Origin: UBA2821 sp902763335
Lineage (GTDB): Bacteria; Bacillota; Clostridia; Lachnospirales; Lachnospiraceae
Reading direction: 5' to 3' (one strand)
Length of the DNA stretch: 64,000 nucleotides
NCBI GenBank assembly: GCA_052066835.1
Contig: JBQHRJ010000013.1
The stretch's first letter is position 1; every line of letters starts with the position of its first letter. This document shows positions 24,851 through 33,445 of the stretch, piece after piece. The position numbers and the translations under genes are program-made. The notes under the pieces were generated by a model. The model searched no databases and was not told the origin of the DNA. It worked only from the letters and a program-made list of their open reading frames with translations.

Positions 24851-26271
24851 TTATTCTCTGTTATCTTTAAGACTTTCTACCATATCCACATTTCCTGCTT
24901 TTCTTCGTATTATAAACAATGAAACAAAATAGCAGGCAAATACTATCACAACGAACCACTGTCTACCACATTTTGAATGGAATCTATAAACATAAATGCC
25001 ACCGTGATAATAAGTGCTCCAAGCATTGCTCCGAGAAATACCACAAAACTTCTTCCCGGATTGCCGAGTATACTTCTGACAGCAAATTTTCTACGCACCT
25101 TTCCGATACTGTTTACCATCACTTTACGCGTTTTTATATCGCCGTCTGCATTTCCATTTAATAATACTACCGTATCCTTTTTCAATAACTTATTTACCTT
25201 GCGTACTGCCGCCATTACATAAAATAATGTAGGTACAATCACACCAAGCACCGCTATATAAACAGGCAGCGTGAATTTTACAGGCATAGGCTCATAATCG
25301 GCAAGTGATATTTCACCGTACGGCTGCTGCAGTATTTTTGTAATCACTGACACCAGCAGTCCTCCGACAATACCCGGAATCATGGAAAGTACAGCATAAT
25401 GTCTGGCAAGCTGACCCTTTTTGTAACCCAATGCTGTAAGCGTTCCTATCATCTTCTGTTCATTCTTGACTTTTCTGCCTATTATGATAGATATAAGTGC
25501 AACTGTTATGAGTGGTATTGTAACCAGAAATACGAATGCCATTACGATAAACATTGTTGCCTGATCATCCACCATTGTAATCCTTGTATTGTTTTCCTTT
25601 GAGGTGTATGAATTAATCTTATATTCCTCATTTATATCTTTTCTGAACTCTGTTTCCTTACCGTCTTTTCCATATACGACCTTGTACTGGCACGAGTTCG
25701 CCTGAAGTTCATCATATGCCTCATCAGTCATGTATGCCAGGATAAATGAAGTAATATTTTTATATGTATCATCCATATTTTCCAACATATATAGATAGTC
25801 CGGTCTCAGAAAATATCCGGTAACGGTATATTTCTTTCCTTTTATCTCTACCTTATCACCTATCTTTACATTTTCATTCTGGGCATAACCCTTTGAGATA
25901 ACAATCTCATCATTTTCAGATACATCTTTTCCGTCAATTATCTCATATAAATCAATCTTCTTATTTGCCTTGAACACTCTGACATTGTAATCATCTTCGG
26001 ATATATTTACAAAGTATTCCTTCTCAAATGTAAGATTATATTTATCTTCTATCTCATTTATTTTATCATCAGGTATTTCTATATATGTAGTAAATGTGGC
26101 ATCTTCAACCTTATTTCTGTCAAAGAAATCATCACCATACCCCTGTATTCCGGTTCCGGCTATGTAAAACAGATAAAACAACAGAAGGGCTACTACTGTA
26201 AGAACAATTGATGCTATATAAAATGAAATATTATCCCTTATATTTCTTATATATCTTTTATTCAGTGTCAT
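24851..26271 (-). pseudogene. FtsX/MacB-like ABC permease with large internal deletion
   Basis: The open frame (24946-26271, 441 residues) has the first TM helix (18-41), an outside domain (45-225), three helices of the first FtsX domain (about 232-365) and the first helix of the second half (about 410-430), then stops. Right after, in another frame, come QWFVVIVFACYFVSLFIIRR and a tail ending MVESLKDNRE (24851-24964), which is the normal C-terminal end of such permeases. The second outside domain and the helices after it are therefore missing and the tail is frame-shifted. The cognate ATPase next door is also damaged, so the transporter is very likely dead. Confidence 0.8.
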
Positions 26272-26274
26272 AAC

Positions 26275-26846
26275 CTACAACTCCAATCCGCCTGCTGTTT
26301 TCTTATTTTCATTATCTTTGCATGATGCCACCTGACCGTCTTTGATTCTGATTACCGTATCAGCCATATCTGCAATAGCCTCATTATGTGTAATTATTAT
26401 TATGGTTGTCCCAAATCTTTCATTAACTTTTTCTATAAATTTGAGAACGCTTCTTGACGATTTTGAATCAAGTGCTCCTGTCAGCTCATCGCACAATAAC
26501 AGCTTCGGATTTTTTATAAGTGCCCTTGCAATGGCTACTCTCTGCTGCTGTCCGCCTGAAAGTTCCTTAGGAAATCTTGTTCTATACTTTGCGATATCAA
26601 GCGCCTCCAAAACTTCCTCTATATCCATCGGATTCTCAGATATATCTGACACCACTTCTATATTTTCCTGTACAGTAAGATCAGGAATCAGATTATAAAA
26701 CTGAAATACAAATCCTACATCTTCTCTTCTGTAGTCTGTTAATTTCTTCTTATCGGAATTACTTATGTTTCTTCCCGATACTGTAATGGTTCCTGAATCT
26801 AAAGAGTCAAGTCCGCCTATCATATATTTTTTATTTCTATAAACAT
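26275..26846 (-). pseudogene. ABC transporter ATPase lacking its Walker A segment
   Basis: The open frame from 26823 begins at MIGGLDSLDSG, which in intact relatives follows the Walker A motif directly. It still has the signature LSGGQQQRVAIARAL, Walker B KLLLCDEL (Glu-Leu instead of Glu-Pro) and the His switch ITHNEA. Just upstream, ATG 26846 with SD AGAGGAA starts MFIEIKNI, the normal N terminus of such ATPases, but runs into TGA at 26820-26822. About 40 codons including GPSGSGKST are missing between the two parts, with a frameshift. Without the P-loop it cannot hydrolyse ATP. It would have paired with the damaged permease (3-bp gap). Confidence 0.8.
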
Positions 26847-26865
26847 GGCTTCCTCTTTCTATTTA

Positions 26866-26881
26866 GTTAGTTGTATCTAAC
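26866..26881. promoter_or_regulatory. Operator-like inverted repeat before the decayed ABC operon
   Basis: GTTAG-TTGTAT-CTAAC is a 5+6+5 inverted repeat 20 bp before the original ATPase start codon. It looks like a binding site for a dimeric repressor; the family is not identifiable. Confidence 0.4.
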
Positions 26882-26933
26882 CTCGGTGTAATATTAGCAC
26901 TTAAAGTTTTATTTTTCAAGTGCTAATTTAACA

Positions 26934-27458
26934 TTACTTATGTTCTCCTATCAGTTTTTCCATCCACACCATATTATACCACCTGTTAAATTTATACCCA
27001 CATTTATAAAATTCGCCCACCAGTCTGTAGCCCAGATGGCTATGAAATTCCACACTGTTTTTATTCAGATACCCATCATCCTGTTCAGGGTATGCAATAC
27101 ATGCATACATATTAAGAAATCCTCTGTTCTTTAACTCCTCTTCAAGTGCTGCATGCAGTTTTCCGCCTATTCCCATGTGCTTATAGTCCTGAGACACATA
27201 TATGGAAGTCTCAACCGACCGGTCATATGCAGCTCTCTCCTTGAATGCACTGACATAGGCATACCCCAGTATTTTTCCTTCCCCCACTGCAACAAGATAT
27301 GGATACCTCTGCAGTGTATTTTTTACTCTCTCTCTAAACTCACTGACTGTCGGAACCGTATATTCAAATGTTATCGCAGTATTTAAAATATACGGTTCAT
27401 ATATTTTTAACAGTTCCTCTGCATCATTTTCATTTGCACTTCTGATTGTAATCTCCAT
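26934..27458 (-). CDS. GNAT N-acetyltransferase (phosphinothricin acetyltransferase-like)
   Basis: A 174-residue acetyltransferase. It opens with ITIRSANENDAEELLKIYEPYI, has NTAITFEY typical of the Pat/Bar group, and the acetyl-CoA loop SQDYKHMGIGGKLH (about residues 105-120), followed by NMYACIAYPE and HLGYRLVGEF. Members of this group acetylate small amines, often L-amino-acid analogues, but the true substrate here is unknown. The stop of the DUF3592 gene and this gene's end lie in the same direction; its ATG (27458) is 2 bp from the end of that gene, so the two may be cotranscribed. Confidence 0.85.
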   Translation of the reverse strand: MEITIRSANENDAEELLKIYEPYILNTAITFEYTVPTVSEFRERVKNTLQRYPYLVAVGEGKILGYAYVSAFKERAAYDRSVETSIYVSQDYKHMGIGGKLHAALEEELKNRGFLNMYACIAYPEQDDGYLNKNSVEFHSHLGYRLVGEFYKCGYKFNRWYNMVWMEKLIGEHK

Positions 27459-27459
27459 G

Positions 27460-28194
27460 TTAAAAGCTCACTCCTGCCTTATTATCACTGTCCACATAAT
27501 ATTTGCTGTAATCATTTACATCAACATACACTCTTATGCTGCTTCCCACCGGAAAATCCAGCTCAACATTATTGTCCCAGATATTTCCACTGACAAACTC
27601 ATATTTTTGGAATGTAGATTCGTCTGTATATGTACATTTTATTTTATATGGATGCCTGCCGTTTACAGCATATGCCGGGTTTTCACCAACCTCATTAACA
27701 ATGGCATAAACAGCCCTTCCATTTCTCATAAGATTTTCTTTTTTGCTCTTTTTCTTACCGGATATTACTATAGGTATAATACCTCCTGCTCCAAATAAAA
27801 CTCCCATTATGGATAAAAGAATTACAGGGAAATATAACATTCCTTTATTATCAATATCTACCGGATTATCAGGATCACACAGTATCGTTATAACTGCTCC
27901 CTCATACATATTACTGGTATAACTTCCAAGCGGTATGTTTTCATATGTCACACCATCAAAGTCATACGTTACATACACGTTGTAATTTGTTTTGGTTCTT
28001 CTTCCATGCTTTGAACTTCTGGTAGTTGTATACGACTCTATTCTGCTTATCGTTGCCGGTACCTCTACAGCCTTTCTTTTAAATGCACTGCTTTTAAGGT
28101 AAAGAAAAACCGCCATTGCTATTAATCCTATTCCCACTATGACAAATATCATATTAAATGCTATACTGCCTCTGTTCTTATCATTTTCTCTCAT
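27460..28194 (-). CDS. DUF3592-like membrane protein
   Basis: A 244-residue protein with helices at about residues 12-30 and 121-142. Between them lies a beta-rich segment with a basic loop (TTRSSKHGRRTKTNYNVYVTYDF) and the DUF3592-like GAVITILCDPDNP. A second similar beta domain follows after helix 2 (GRHPYKIKCTYTDES). Function unknown. It is directly upstream of the GNAT gene (2-bp gap). Confidence 0.75.
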   Translation of the reverse strand: MRENDKNRGSIAFNMIFVIVGIGLIAMAVFLYLKSSAFKRKAVEVPATISRIESYTTTRSSKHGRRTKTNYNVYVTYDFDGVTYENIPLGSYTSNMYEGAVITILCDPDNPVDIDNKGMLYFPVILLSIMGVLFGAGGIIPIVISGKKKSKKENLMRNGRAVYAIVNEVGENPAYAVNGRHPYKIKCTYTDESTFQKYEFVSGNIWDNNVELDFPVGSSIRVYVDVNDYSKYYVDSDNKAGVSF

Positions 28195-28237
28195 GTTTTC
28201 CTCCTGCTTTTCGCTTTAAATAATATATTGTATTTTT

Positions 28238-29167
28238 CTATTCGAGAAATAACTCCGTTGAAAAATATCTCTCAGCAGTGTCCGGAAGTACCGTAACAAC
28301 TGTCTTTCCTTTTCCAAGTTTCTTTGCAAGCTTTAACGCTGCTGCCACATTGGTTCCACTGGATATTCCGCACATAAGTCCCTCTTCCTTTGCAAGCCTC
28401 TTCGAAGTGGTAAGTGCCTCCTCGTCCGATATTACATATATTTCATCGTATATAGTCTGGTCTAAAATCTCCGGAATTATGCCGTCTCCGATTCCCATCT
28501 GTATATGAGTCCCGATAGTACCGCCTGCTAGTATCGCCGCATTTTCCGGTTCAACCGCCCATATCTCCACATCAGGATTCTGTGCCTTGAGTACTCTGCC
28601 TATTCCCGTAATTGTTCCACCTGTTCCTATTCCTGAACAAAATCCGTGTATCGGTCCTGCCACCTGCTCCATTATCTCAAGTGCCGTATGATTCTTATGT
28701 GCCAGAATATTATCTTCATTTGCGAACTGCTGCGGCACAAACACCCTTGAATCCTTTTCCTTCATTCTGAGAGCTGTCTGTAAACATTCATCAATACAGG
28801 CTCCTATATCGCCGGCATCATGTATAAGCTTAACCTCTGCCCCATAATGCCTTACTAACTTTCTACGCTCCTCACTGACCGAATCAGGCATAATGATAAT
28901 CGTTCTATAGCCTTTAACCGCACCTACAAGTGCAAGTCCGATTCCCTGATTGCCACTGGTCGGCTCAACTATTATCGTCTCCTTATTTATCAGGCCCTTT
29001 TTCTCCGCCTGACATATCATATTAAGAGCGGTTCTGGTCTTAATCGAACCGCCCACATTGACTGCCTCAAACTTCACCAGTACCTCTGCTGAATCCTCGT
29101 CAACCATTCTGTTTAATCTTACCATTGGTGTATGCCCTACAGCCTCCAATATGTTATTATATACCAT
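28238..29167 (-). CDS. cysK: Cysteine synthase (O-acetylserine sulfhydrylase)
   Basis: A 309-residue PLP enzyme that makes cysteine from O-acetylserine and sulfide. The PLP lysine is in VGGSIKTRTALNM (about residue 40), the substrate loop TSGNQG at about 69-74, and the phosphate-binding GIGTGGTITG near 175. PGGSVKDR is more usual than VGGSIKTR, so specificity could deviate. ATG 29167 (SD GGAAGG) is chosen over 29188, which has no SD. It is monocistronic, with -10 TATAAT nearby but a weak -35. With metY it gives two sulfide-fixing enzymes in one window. Confidence 0.9.
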   Translation of the reverse strand: MVYNNILEAVGHTPMVRLNRMVDEDSAEVLVKFEAVNVGGSIKTRTALNMICQAEKKGLINKETIIVEPTSGNQGIGLALVGAVKGYRTIIIMPDSVSEERRKLVRHYGAEVKLIHDAGDIGACIDECLQTALRMKEKDSRVFVPQQFANEDNILAHKNHTALEIMEQVAGPIHGFCSGIGTGGTITGIGRVLKAQNPDVEIWAVEPENAAILAGGTIGTHIQMGIGDGIIPEILDQTIYDEIYVISDEEALTTSKRLAKEEGLMCGISSGTNVAAALKLAKKLGKGKTVVTVLPDTAERYFSTELFLE

Positions 29168-29258
29168 TTCGCACCTTCCCTGTTTCATTTACATTTTCGT
29201 TTATTATACCACAAATATATGTGAATATGGCAGAAATTATCAGTGAAATAAAACATAA

Positions 29259-29310
29259 AAATAATCACTCCAGTCTAATCTGATATCAATAAGCCGAAGT
29301 GATTATCTTT
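29259..29310 (-). terminator. Terminator after the XRE-PurM gene
   Basis: On minus, ATAATCACT (from 29306 downward) pairs with AGTGATTAT (29261-29269) across a 28-base loop with weak inner pairing, followed by TTTTTAT. The sequence could work in both directions. Confidence 0.65.
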
Positions 29311-29313
29311 TCA

Positions 29314-30329
29314 TTATAACCAATTTATTTTATTTTTAAATTCTACTTTATTCTTTCCCTTCTCTATTATCCCAATCTCATAACAATCATAAAATTGAAT
29401 AATATGTTTCATAACAATATCTTTATCTTTTTGCGCAACAATCACATTAAAACCAACTCCACAATTAAATGTTCGCAACATTTCTTCATCACTGATATTT
29501 CCGTTATTTCTTATATATTTAAATATATTAAGTATTTTAATTTTTTCTAAGTCAATTTTAGCACTCAATCCATCTATTTTATCAAGCTTTATCTGTGGCA
29601 TTTTATCCATCAGCAATCTCACCAGAGAGTAGCCATTAGTATGTAATCCATTTGACGAAATTGATAAAACAGCATCGCCTTCTTCAACTGCTGAACCATC
29701 AATTACATTTGCTTTCTCGACAATACCGGCAATACTGGAAGTCAAAACATATACTCCCGATTGTACTACTAACGGCTGAATAGATGTTTCTCCACCTACA
29801 AGAGAGCATTCATTTTCTTTACAAGCATCTGACACTCCTTTTACTAAGGTCTTTATTGTATCTTTTTCTGCATTTCCACATACTATAGTATCCAGTACTG
29901 CTAATGGTTTTGCCCCCATAACCACAATATCATTTACAAGATGATTAATCATATCATGGCAAATAGATTCTGTATAACCATATTCCATAGCCAATTTTTG
30001 CTTTGATCCCGGTTCCTCTGACTTTAATACCAAAACCGGATTTTTGATATTTGGAAACTTAATATCATATAAAGAAGCAAACGGACCAAGACCATTCAAA
30101 ACACGACCATCTTCTGTTTCTAAGTGCTTAGCCATTTCTTTTTTGATAGTATCTGTATAGGTAATATCAACTCCTGCTTTACTGTACGATAATCCATCTA
30201 CATTTCTTTCACTACCTGCCAAAATCTCATCTACAGATACCTCTAACACAATCGATAAATCTCTTAATATTTCAATATTAGGATATGTTGTTCCATTATA
30301 AAATTTCCAACTTTAATACTATTAAGCAT
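29314..30329 (-). pseudogene. Decayed fusion of an XRE HTH domain and a PurM-like (AIR synthase-related) domain
   Basis: From ATG 30329 (SD GGAGG) the frame reads MLNSIKVGNFIM, the start of an XRE regulator, then becomes another frame that continues NGTTYPNIEILRDLSIVLEVSVDEILAG, the end of the same HTH domain. About 30 residues are missing. The frame then enters a PurM-like domain (LSYSKAGVDITYTDT, GLGPFASLYDI, LVGGETSI, GLHTNGYSLVR). Another gap near 29570 joins KIDG to LSAKIDLEKI and lacks the HITGGG region of PurM proteins. The open part is 311 residues. PurM makes AIR in purine synthesis, but with an HTH this was more likely a sensor or regulator. Probably non-functional. Confidence 0.65.
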
Positions 30330-30560
30330 CTGAAATACCTCCGTTTTTATTTTATAATAGCTTATCTTTCAGTTAAGAAACAATAACCACAGAATAGAAC
30401 TTAAAAACAAAATTCAACTACGAGTTGATATCCTTTTCACCTTTCTGTTTTATCTTTGTCATAACCCGCCATTGGTCTGTTATTGAATTTTTTCTCTAGG
30501 TATAACTCACCATTCCCTAGCAAAAAGGGACAATTACTATACTTTTTACATACACAAAAT

Positions 30561-31130
30561 TTATAAAGCAAAAATCTCCCCACATGCAATTTTAGCTCCT
30601 GAATTTCCTGCCGGCTGCGAATGAAAATCATCCGGATGCAAATGTATGATTACCGTTTTTCCTATTATTTCACATACATTAAACCGATTTGATAAAAATA
30701 CTGAAAATGCATATCCGTCATTGCCAAAAAGTGGCGGCATATCTCCGGCATGATATGGATGGTTACAATTATCAGGATTATAATGTGCAATTGCATCTGC
30801 AAACGGATCTTCACTATTTCCTAAACAAAAATTCCCACTATGAATGTGATACCCAAATACCGGATTCATACACACATCCTCCGAAGTTGACAAGCCACAA
30901 ACTTCTGTCATCGCTAAGACACCACGCCCTGTCTGATAAAGTCGTACATTTCCCATAATTTCCGGATATTCACTACTCCCCATAATATTTGCTATTGCAT
31001 CAGGCCTTTTCATTAAAATGTGTTTTAAATACATTTCGCTACAATTATTTCTATTCATACACTGCCCTATATAATTCATTTCTACTATACTATTAAAAAA
31101 TGAACAATGTGTTACTTTTTTATCTGCCAT
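30561..31130 (-). CDS. Cu/Zn superoxide dismutase-like protein
   Basis: A 189-residue protein of the SodC-related family found in Clostridia. The metal ligands are all in place: HIH in FGYHIHSG (Cu), HYNPDNCNHPYHAGD (bridging His plus Zn ligands His, His, Asp) and the His of VIIHLHPDD (Cu). The end HSQPAGNSGAKIACGEI matches the SodC C terminus, including the Arg-like active-site region. No signal peptide is seen, so it should be cytoplasmic, unlike most bacterial SodC. The start is uncertain: no clear SD; ATG 31130 is used, with TTG 31145 as alternative. It is 31 bp after the racemase gene. Confidence 0.8.
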   Translation of the reverse strand: MADKKVTHCSFFNSIVEMNYIGQCMNRNNCSEMYLKHILMKRPDAIANIMGSSEYPEIMGNVRLYQTGRGVLAMTEVCGLSTSEDVCMNPVFGYHIHSGNFCLGNSEDPFADAIAHYNPDNCNHPYHAGDMPPLFGNDGYAFSVFLSNRFNVCEIIGKTVIIHLHPDDFHSQPAGNSGAKIACGEIFAL

Positions 31131-31161
31131 AATTCGTACTGACAATCTTACACTTGAAAAT

Positions 31162-31857
31162 TTAACAATCTAAAATAGTTTTTATAATAGAACTAATATG
31201 TATCTGCATTGTATCTAAACACGGAACAGAACTCACTTCATCATTTAATAAAAGCGGAAGCTCTGTACAACCTAACACAATTGCTTCTATGCCATTCTCA
31301 TCTTTCATACGATTTATTACATTTTGAAAAAGCAATAATGTTTCCTCTTTTACGACTCCCAGTTCTAACTCCGTAGAAATTTTTTCATTTACCATCTTAA
31401 TTTCATTTTCCGTTGGAATAACAACTTGAATTCCGTTTTTCACAAATGGAGCTTTAAAAAATTCTCCAGTCATAGTAAAAACCGTACCTAATAAACCAAT
31501 TTTCTTTAATTTTCTATGTTTAGCTTCTTCACAAGTTGCTTCTACAATACTAATCAATGGAATAGGTGACTGTTCCCTCAATCTATCGAATACAATATGT
31601 GGTGTGTTTGCTGATAATGCCGCAAACTCAGCTCCGCTTCTAGCCAGATTGTTGATTGCACTCATTAGATATTCTGTTAATTCATCATATTTCTTTTCAT
31701 CACATAATTTTAATACAGTAAAAACATTCACACTTTCAATTGACAATTCAGGAAATATCGATTTCCCCATTGTTTCTTGAACACCATACACAATATCGTG
31801 ATAATATGGAATTGTAGACTCCGGTCCCATCCCACCAACTAAACCCAATTTTTTCAT
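31162..31857 (-). CDS. Aspartate/glutamate racemase family protein
   Basis: A 231-residue PLP-independent racemase. MKKLGLVGGMGPEST is the family N terminus, and VLGCTELPLLL (about residues 190-200) carries the second catalytic Cys. The first catalytic position reads LSANTPH, with Ala where Cys or Thr stands in most active racemases, so activity or direction of the reaction may differ. ATG 31857 with GGAGG is chosen over 31911. It may supply D-aspartate or D-glutamate. It appears cotranscribed with the SodC-like gene. Confidence 0.85.
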   Translation of the reverse strand: MKKLGLVGGMGPESTIPYYHDIVYGVQETMGKSIFPELSIESVNVFTVLKLCDEKKYDELTEYLMSAINNLARSGAEFAALSANTPHIVFDRLREQSPIPLISIVEATCEEAKHRKLKKIGLLGTVFTMTGEFFKAPFVKNGIQVVIPTENEIKMVNEKISTELELGVVKEETLLLFQNVINRMKDENGIEAIVLGCTELPLLLNDEVSSVPCLDTMQIHISSIIKTILDC

Positions 31858-32001
31858 AATACATATCCTCCATAAGTTCAAGTTTAACGGTTTCATTATA
31901 TCAAATCCCACATATTATACAATCACTTTATCAGTTGGTTTCCCTTATATTTTAAAATTTGAACTCTTTTAAATTTAATAAAATACTATAACATTTCCTA
32001 C

Positions 32002-32036
32002 AAAAAAAAGAGCCCTTACAAATACAAGGGTTCTTG
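32002..32036 (-). terminator. Intrinsic terminator
   Basis: On minus, AGAACCCTT pairs with AAGGGCTCT (one mismatch) across an eight-base loop and is followed by eight T residues. Confidence 0.8.
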
Positions 32037-32100
32037 AAAAATCAATTTTATTATTATCTCACTGAAAATATTCTCTAACTGTTCATCCTATTTTATAATA

Positions 32101-32137
32101 AAAAAATTAGGAACGAGTAAATACCCATTCCCTACAA
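32101..32137 (-). terminator. Second intrinsic terminator
   Basis: On minus, GGAATGGGT, loop ATTT, ACTCGTTCC pairs over nine positions (two of them G-U) and is followed by TAATTTTTTTA. Confidence 0.7.
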
Positions 32138-32166
32138 AAATTTAATTTTTTAATCGTGTACTCACA

Positions 32167-32380
32167 CTAACATGATTCATTCATATAGTCAATAATGTTT
32201 TTCACAAATGTGTATGTTGTTTTTATGCATTCATTTTTTTCAAAATACTCTTTATTTTTTATTACACGCCCATCTATAATTTCCTTTATTTGCTTAAATC
32301 TTTTCTCTTTTACAGCATTTACGTTAATAAATTCATTATAGACATAAAGCAGAGAATTATAGCAAATGTATGAAATCCTG
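32167..32380 (-). pseudogene. Remnant of an unrecognised gene
   Basis: A short frame whose last 60 residues (from about YVYNEFINVNAVKEKRF to IDYMNESC) have a normal protein composition, helical and charged, while the sequence upstream runs into the rpsI terminator and looks non-coding. There is no SD. It is probably the C-terminal end of a deleted gene. I do not recognise a family. Confidence 0.35.
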
Positions 32381-32390
32381 TAATATAGAA

Positions 32391-32424
32391 AAAGCCCTTG
32401 AAAACACTGGATTTCCAAGGGTTT
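32391..32424 (-). terminator. Terminator of the rplM-rpsI operon
   Basis: AAAGCCCTTG (32391-32400) pairs with CCAAGGGTTTT (32414-32424) across a short loop, with T runs on both sides. It lies 27 bp after the rpsI stop. Confidence 0.85.
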
Positions 32425-32451
32425 TGATGTTCTTCCGATATTCGTTTTGAA

Positions 32452-32847
32452 CTATCTCTTGCTGAACTGTGGTGCACGACGTGCAGCTTTGAGACCGTAT
32501 TTCTTTCTTTCTTTCATTCTTGGGTCTCTTGTTAAGAAACCAGCTTTCTTTAATGTTGGACGATATTCATCATCAACCTGTAATAAAGCTCTTGAGATAC
32601 CATGTCTGATAGCTCCGGCCTGTCCTGTATATCCACCACCCTGAACGTTTACTACAACATCAAATTTCTCTGTTGTCTCTGTAGCAACTAAAGGCTGACG
32701 AACGATAACCTTTAATGTCTCAAGTCCAAAATAATCATCAATGTTTCTCTTATTTATTGTAATGTCACCTTTACCTGGTCTTAAATATACTCTAGCGACA
32801 CTTTTCTTTCTTCTACCTGTTCCGTAAAAATTAGCTGTTTTTGCCAT
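32452..32847 (-). CDS. rpsI: 30S ribosomal protein S9
   Basis: A 131-residue ribosomal protein, whose C-terminal tail reaches the P-site tRNA. GTGRRKKSVARVYLRPGKG at the start, GGGYTGQAGAIRHGISRALL in the middle and the ending RRAPQFSKR are diagnostic. It is the last gene of the rplM-rpsI operon, 24 bp after rplM, with an SD GGAGG. Length is normal. Confidence 0.98.
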   Translation of the reverse strand: MAKTANFYGTGRRKKSVARVYLRPGKGDITINKRNIDDYFGLETLKVIVRQPLVATETTEKFDVVVNVQGGGYTGQAGAIRHGISRALLQVDDEYRPTLKKAGFLTRDPRMKERKKYGLKAARRAPQFSKR

Positions 32848-32871
32848 TTATTATTTCCTCCTTCCAGCTTA

Positions 32872-33300
32872 TTAAAATGTTAATACTTCAGGCTTCTGTG
32901 CTGCATGATCATGCTCTGGTCCTGCATATACATGAAGCTTTGTATACATCTGACGTCCCAAAGGTCCCTTTGGAAGCATTCCCTTAACTGCAAGTTCGAT
33001 AACCTTCTCAGGCTTCTTAGCTAATAACTCTCTGAGTGTAGTCTCTTTCATTCCACCTACATACTCTGAGTGGTTGTAATAAATCTTCTGATCTAACTTT
33101 CTACCTGTAACTTTAATCTTATCTGCATTTACTACTATAACATAATCACCTGTATCGATATGTGGTGTATATGTTGGTTTGTTCTTACCTCTTAACACCT
33201 TAGCGATTTCTGATGATAAACGACCTAATGTATATCCTGTAGCATCAACTACATACCATTTTCTTTCAATTGTTGCCGGACTAGCCATGTAACTCTTCAT
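32872..33300 (-). CDS. rplM: 50S ribosomal protein L13
   Basis: A 142-residue protein and early assembly factor of the large subunit. KWYVVDATGYTLGRLSSEIAKVLRGK, HSEYVGGMK and AVKGMLPKGPLGRQMY are diagnostic. ATG 33300 (SD AGGAGG) gives the usual length; the frame from 33372 extends into the leader. It has its own promoter at 33400-33428 and a 5' leader of about 93 nt that may be an L13-autoregulatory structure. Confidence 0.97.
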   Translation of the reverse strand: MKSYMASPATIERKWYVVDATGYTLGRLSSEIAKVLRGKNKPTYTPHIDTGDYVIVVNADKIKVTGRKLDQKIYYNHSEYVGGMKETTLRELLAKKPEKVIELAVKGMLPKGPLGRQMYTKLHVYAGPEHDHAAQKPEVLTF

Positions 33301-33393
33301 TGGTTTTCCTCCTATATTTCTGATAAACATATAATCAGCACTATGAATACTTTTTACCGGGGCTATGGTCAAAGTATCGACGCACTGTCACAT
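33301..33393 (-). promoter_or_regulatory. Structured 5' leader of rplM (L13-leader-like)
   Basis: The transcript leader contains the paired segments ATACTTT and AAAGTAT enclosing GACC and GGT, and an outer AGTGC/GTGCT-like closing. L13 leaders that bind L13 are known from Firmicutes; this is assigned by position and rough shape only. Confidence 0.45.
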
Positions 33394-33399
33394 TTGATA

Positions 33400-33428
33400 A
33401 TTATATTACACGCATCCACATGTGTCAA
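33400..33428 (-). promoter_or_regulatory. Strong promoter of rplM-rpsI
   Basis: Minus-strand TTGACA (33423-33428), exactly 17 bases, TATAAT (33400-33405): a consensus sigmaA promoter about 100 bp ahead of rplM. Confidence 0.88.
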
Positions 33429-33445
33429 TATTTTTTTGAAATTTA

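Larger units (their letters stand above)
31912..32160. other. Non-coding stretch with two terminators
   Basis: No gene is seen between the racemase and the remnant ORF. The stretch is very AT-rich and holds two minus-strand terminators, at 32002-32036 and 32101-32137. Together with the remnant it forms a gap of about 600 bp before rpsI. Confidence 0.6.

Noticed and set aside
26894..26926. CIRCE-like heat-shock operator (TTAGCACTT...AAGTGCTAA)
   Set aside because: The half sites resemble HrcA boxes, but the spacer is 15 bases in place of 9 and the neighbouring genes are not chaperones. It lies after the GNAT stop and is more likely a weak terminator hairpin.
30437..30631. 64-codon minus-strand ORF after the SodC-like gene
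   Set aside because: It overlaps the SodC coding region in another frame, has no SD and its composition looks non-coding.
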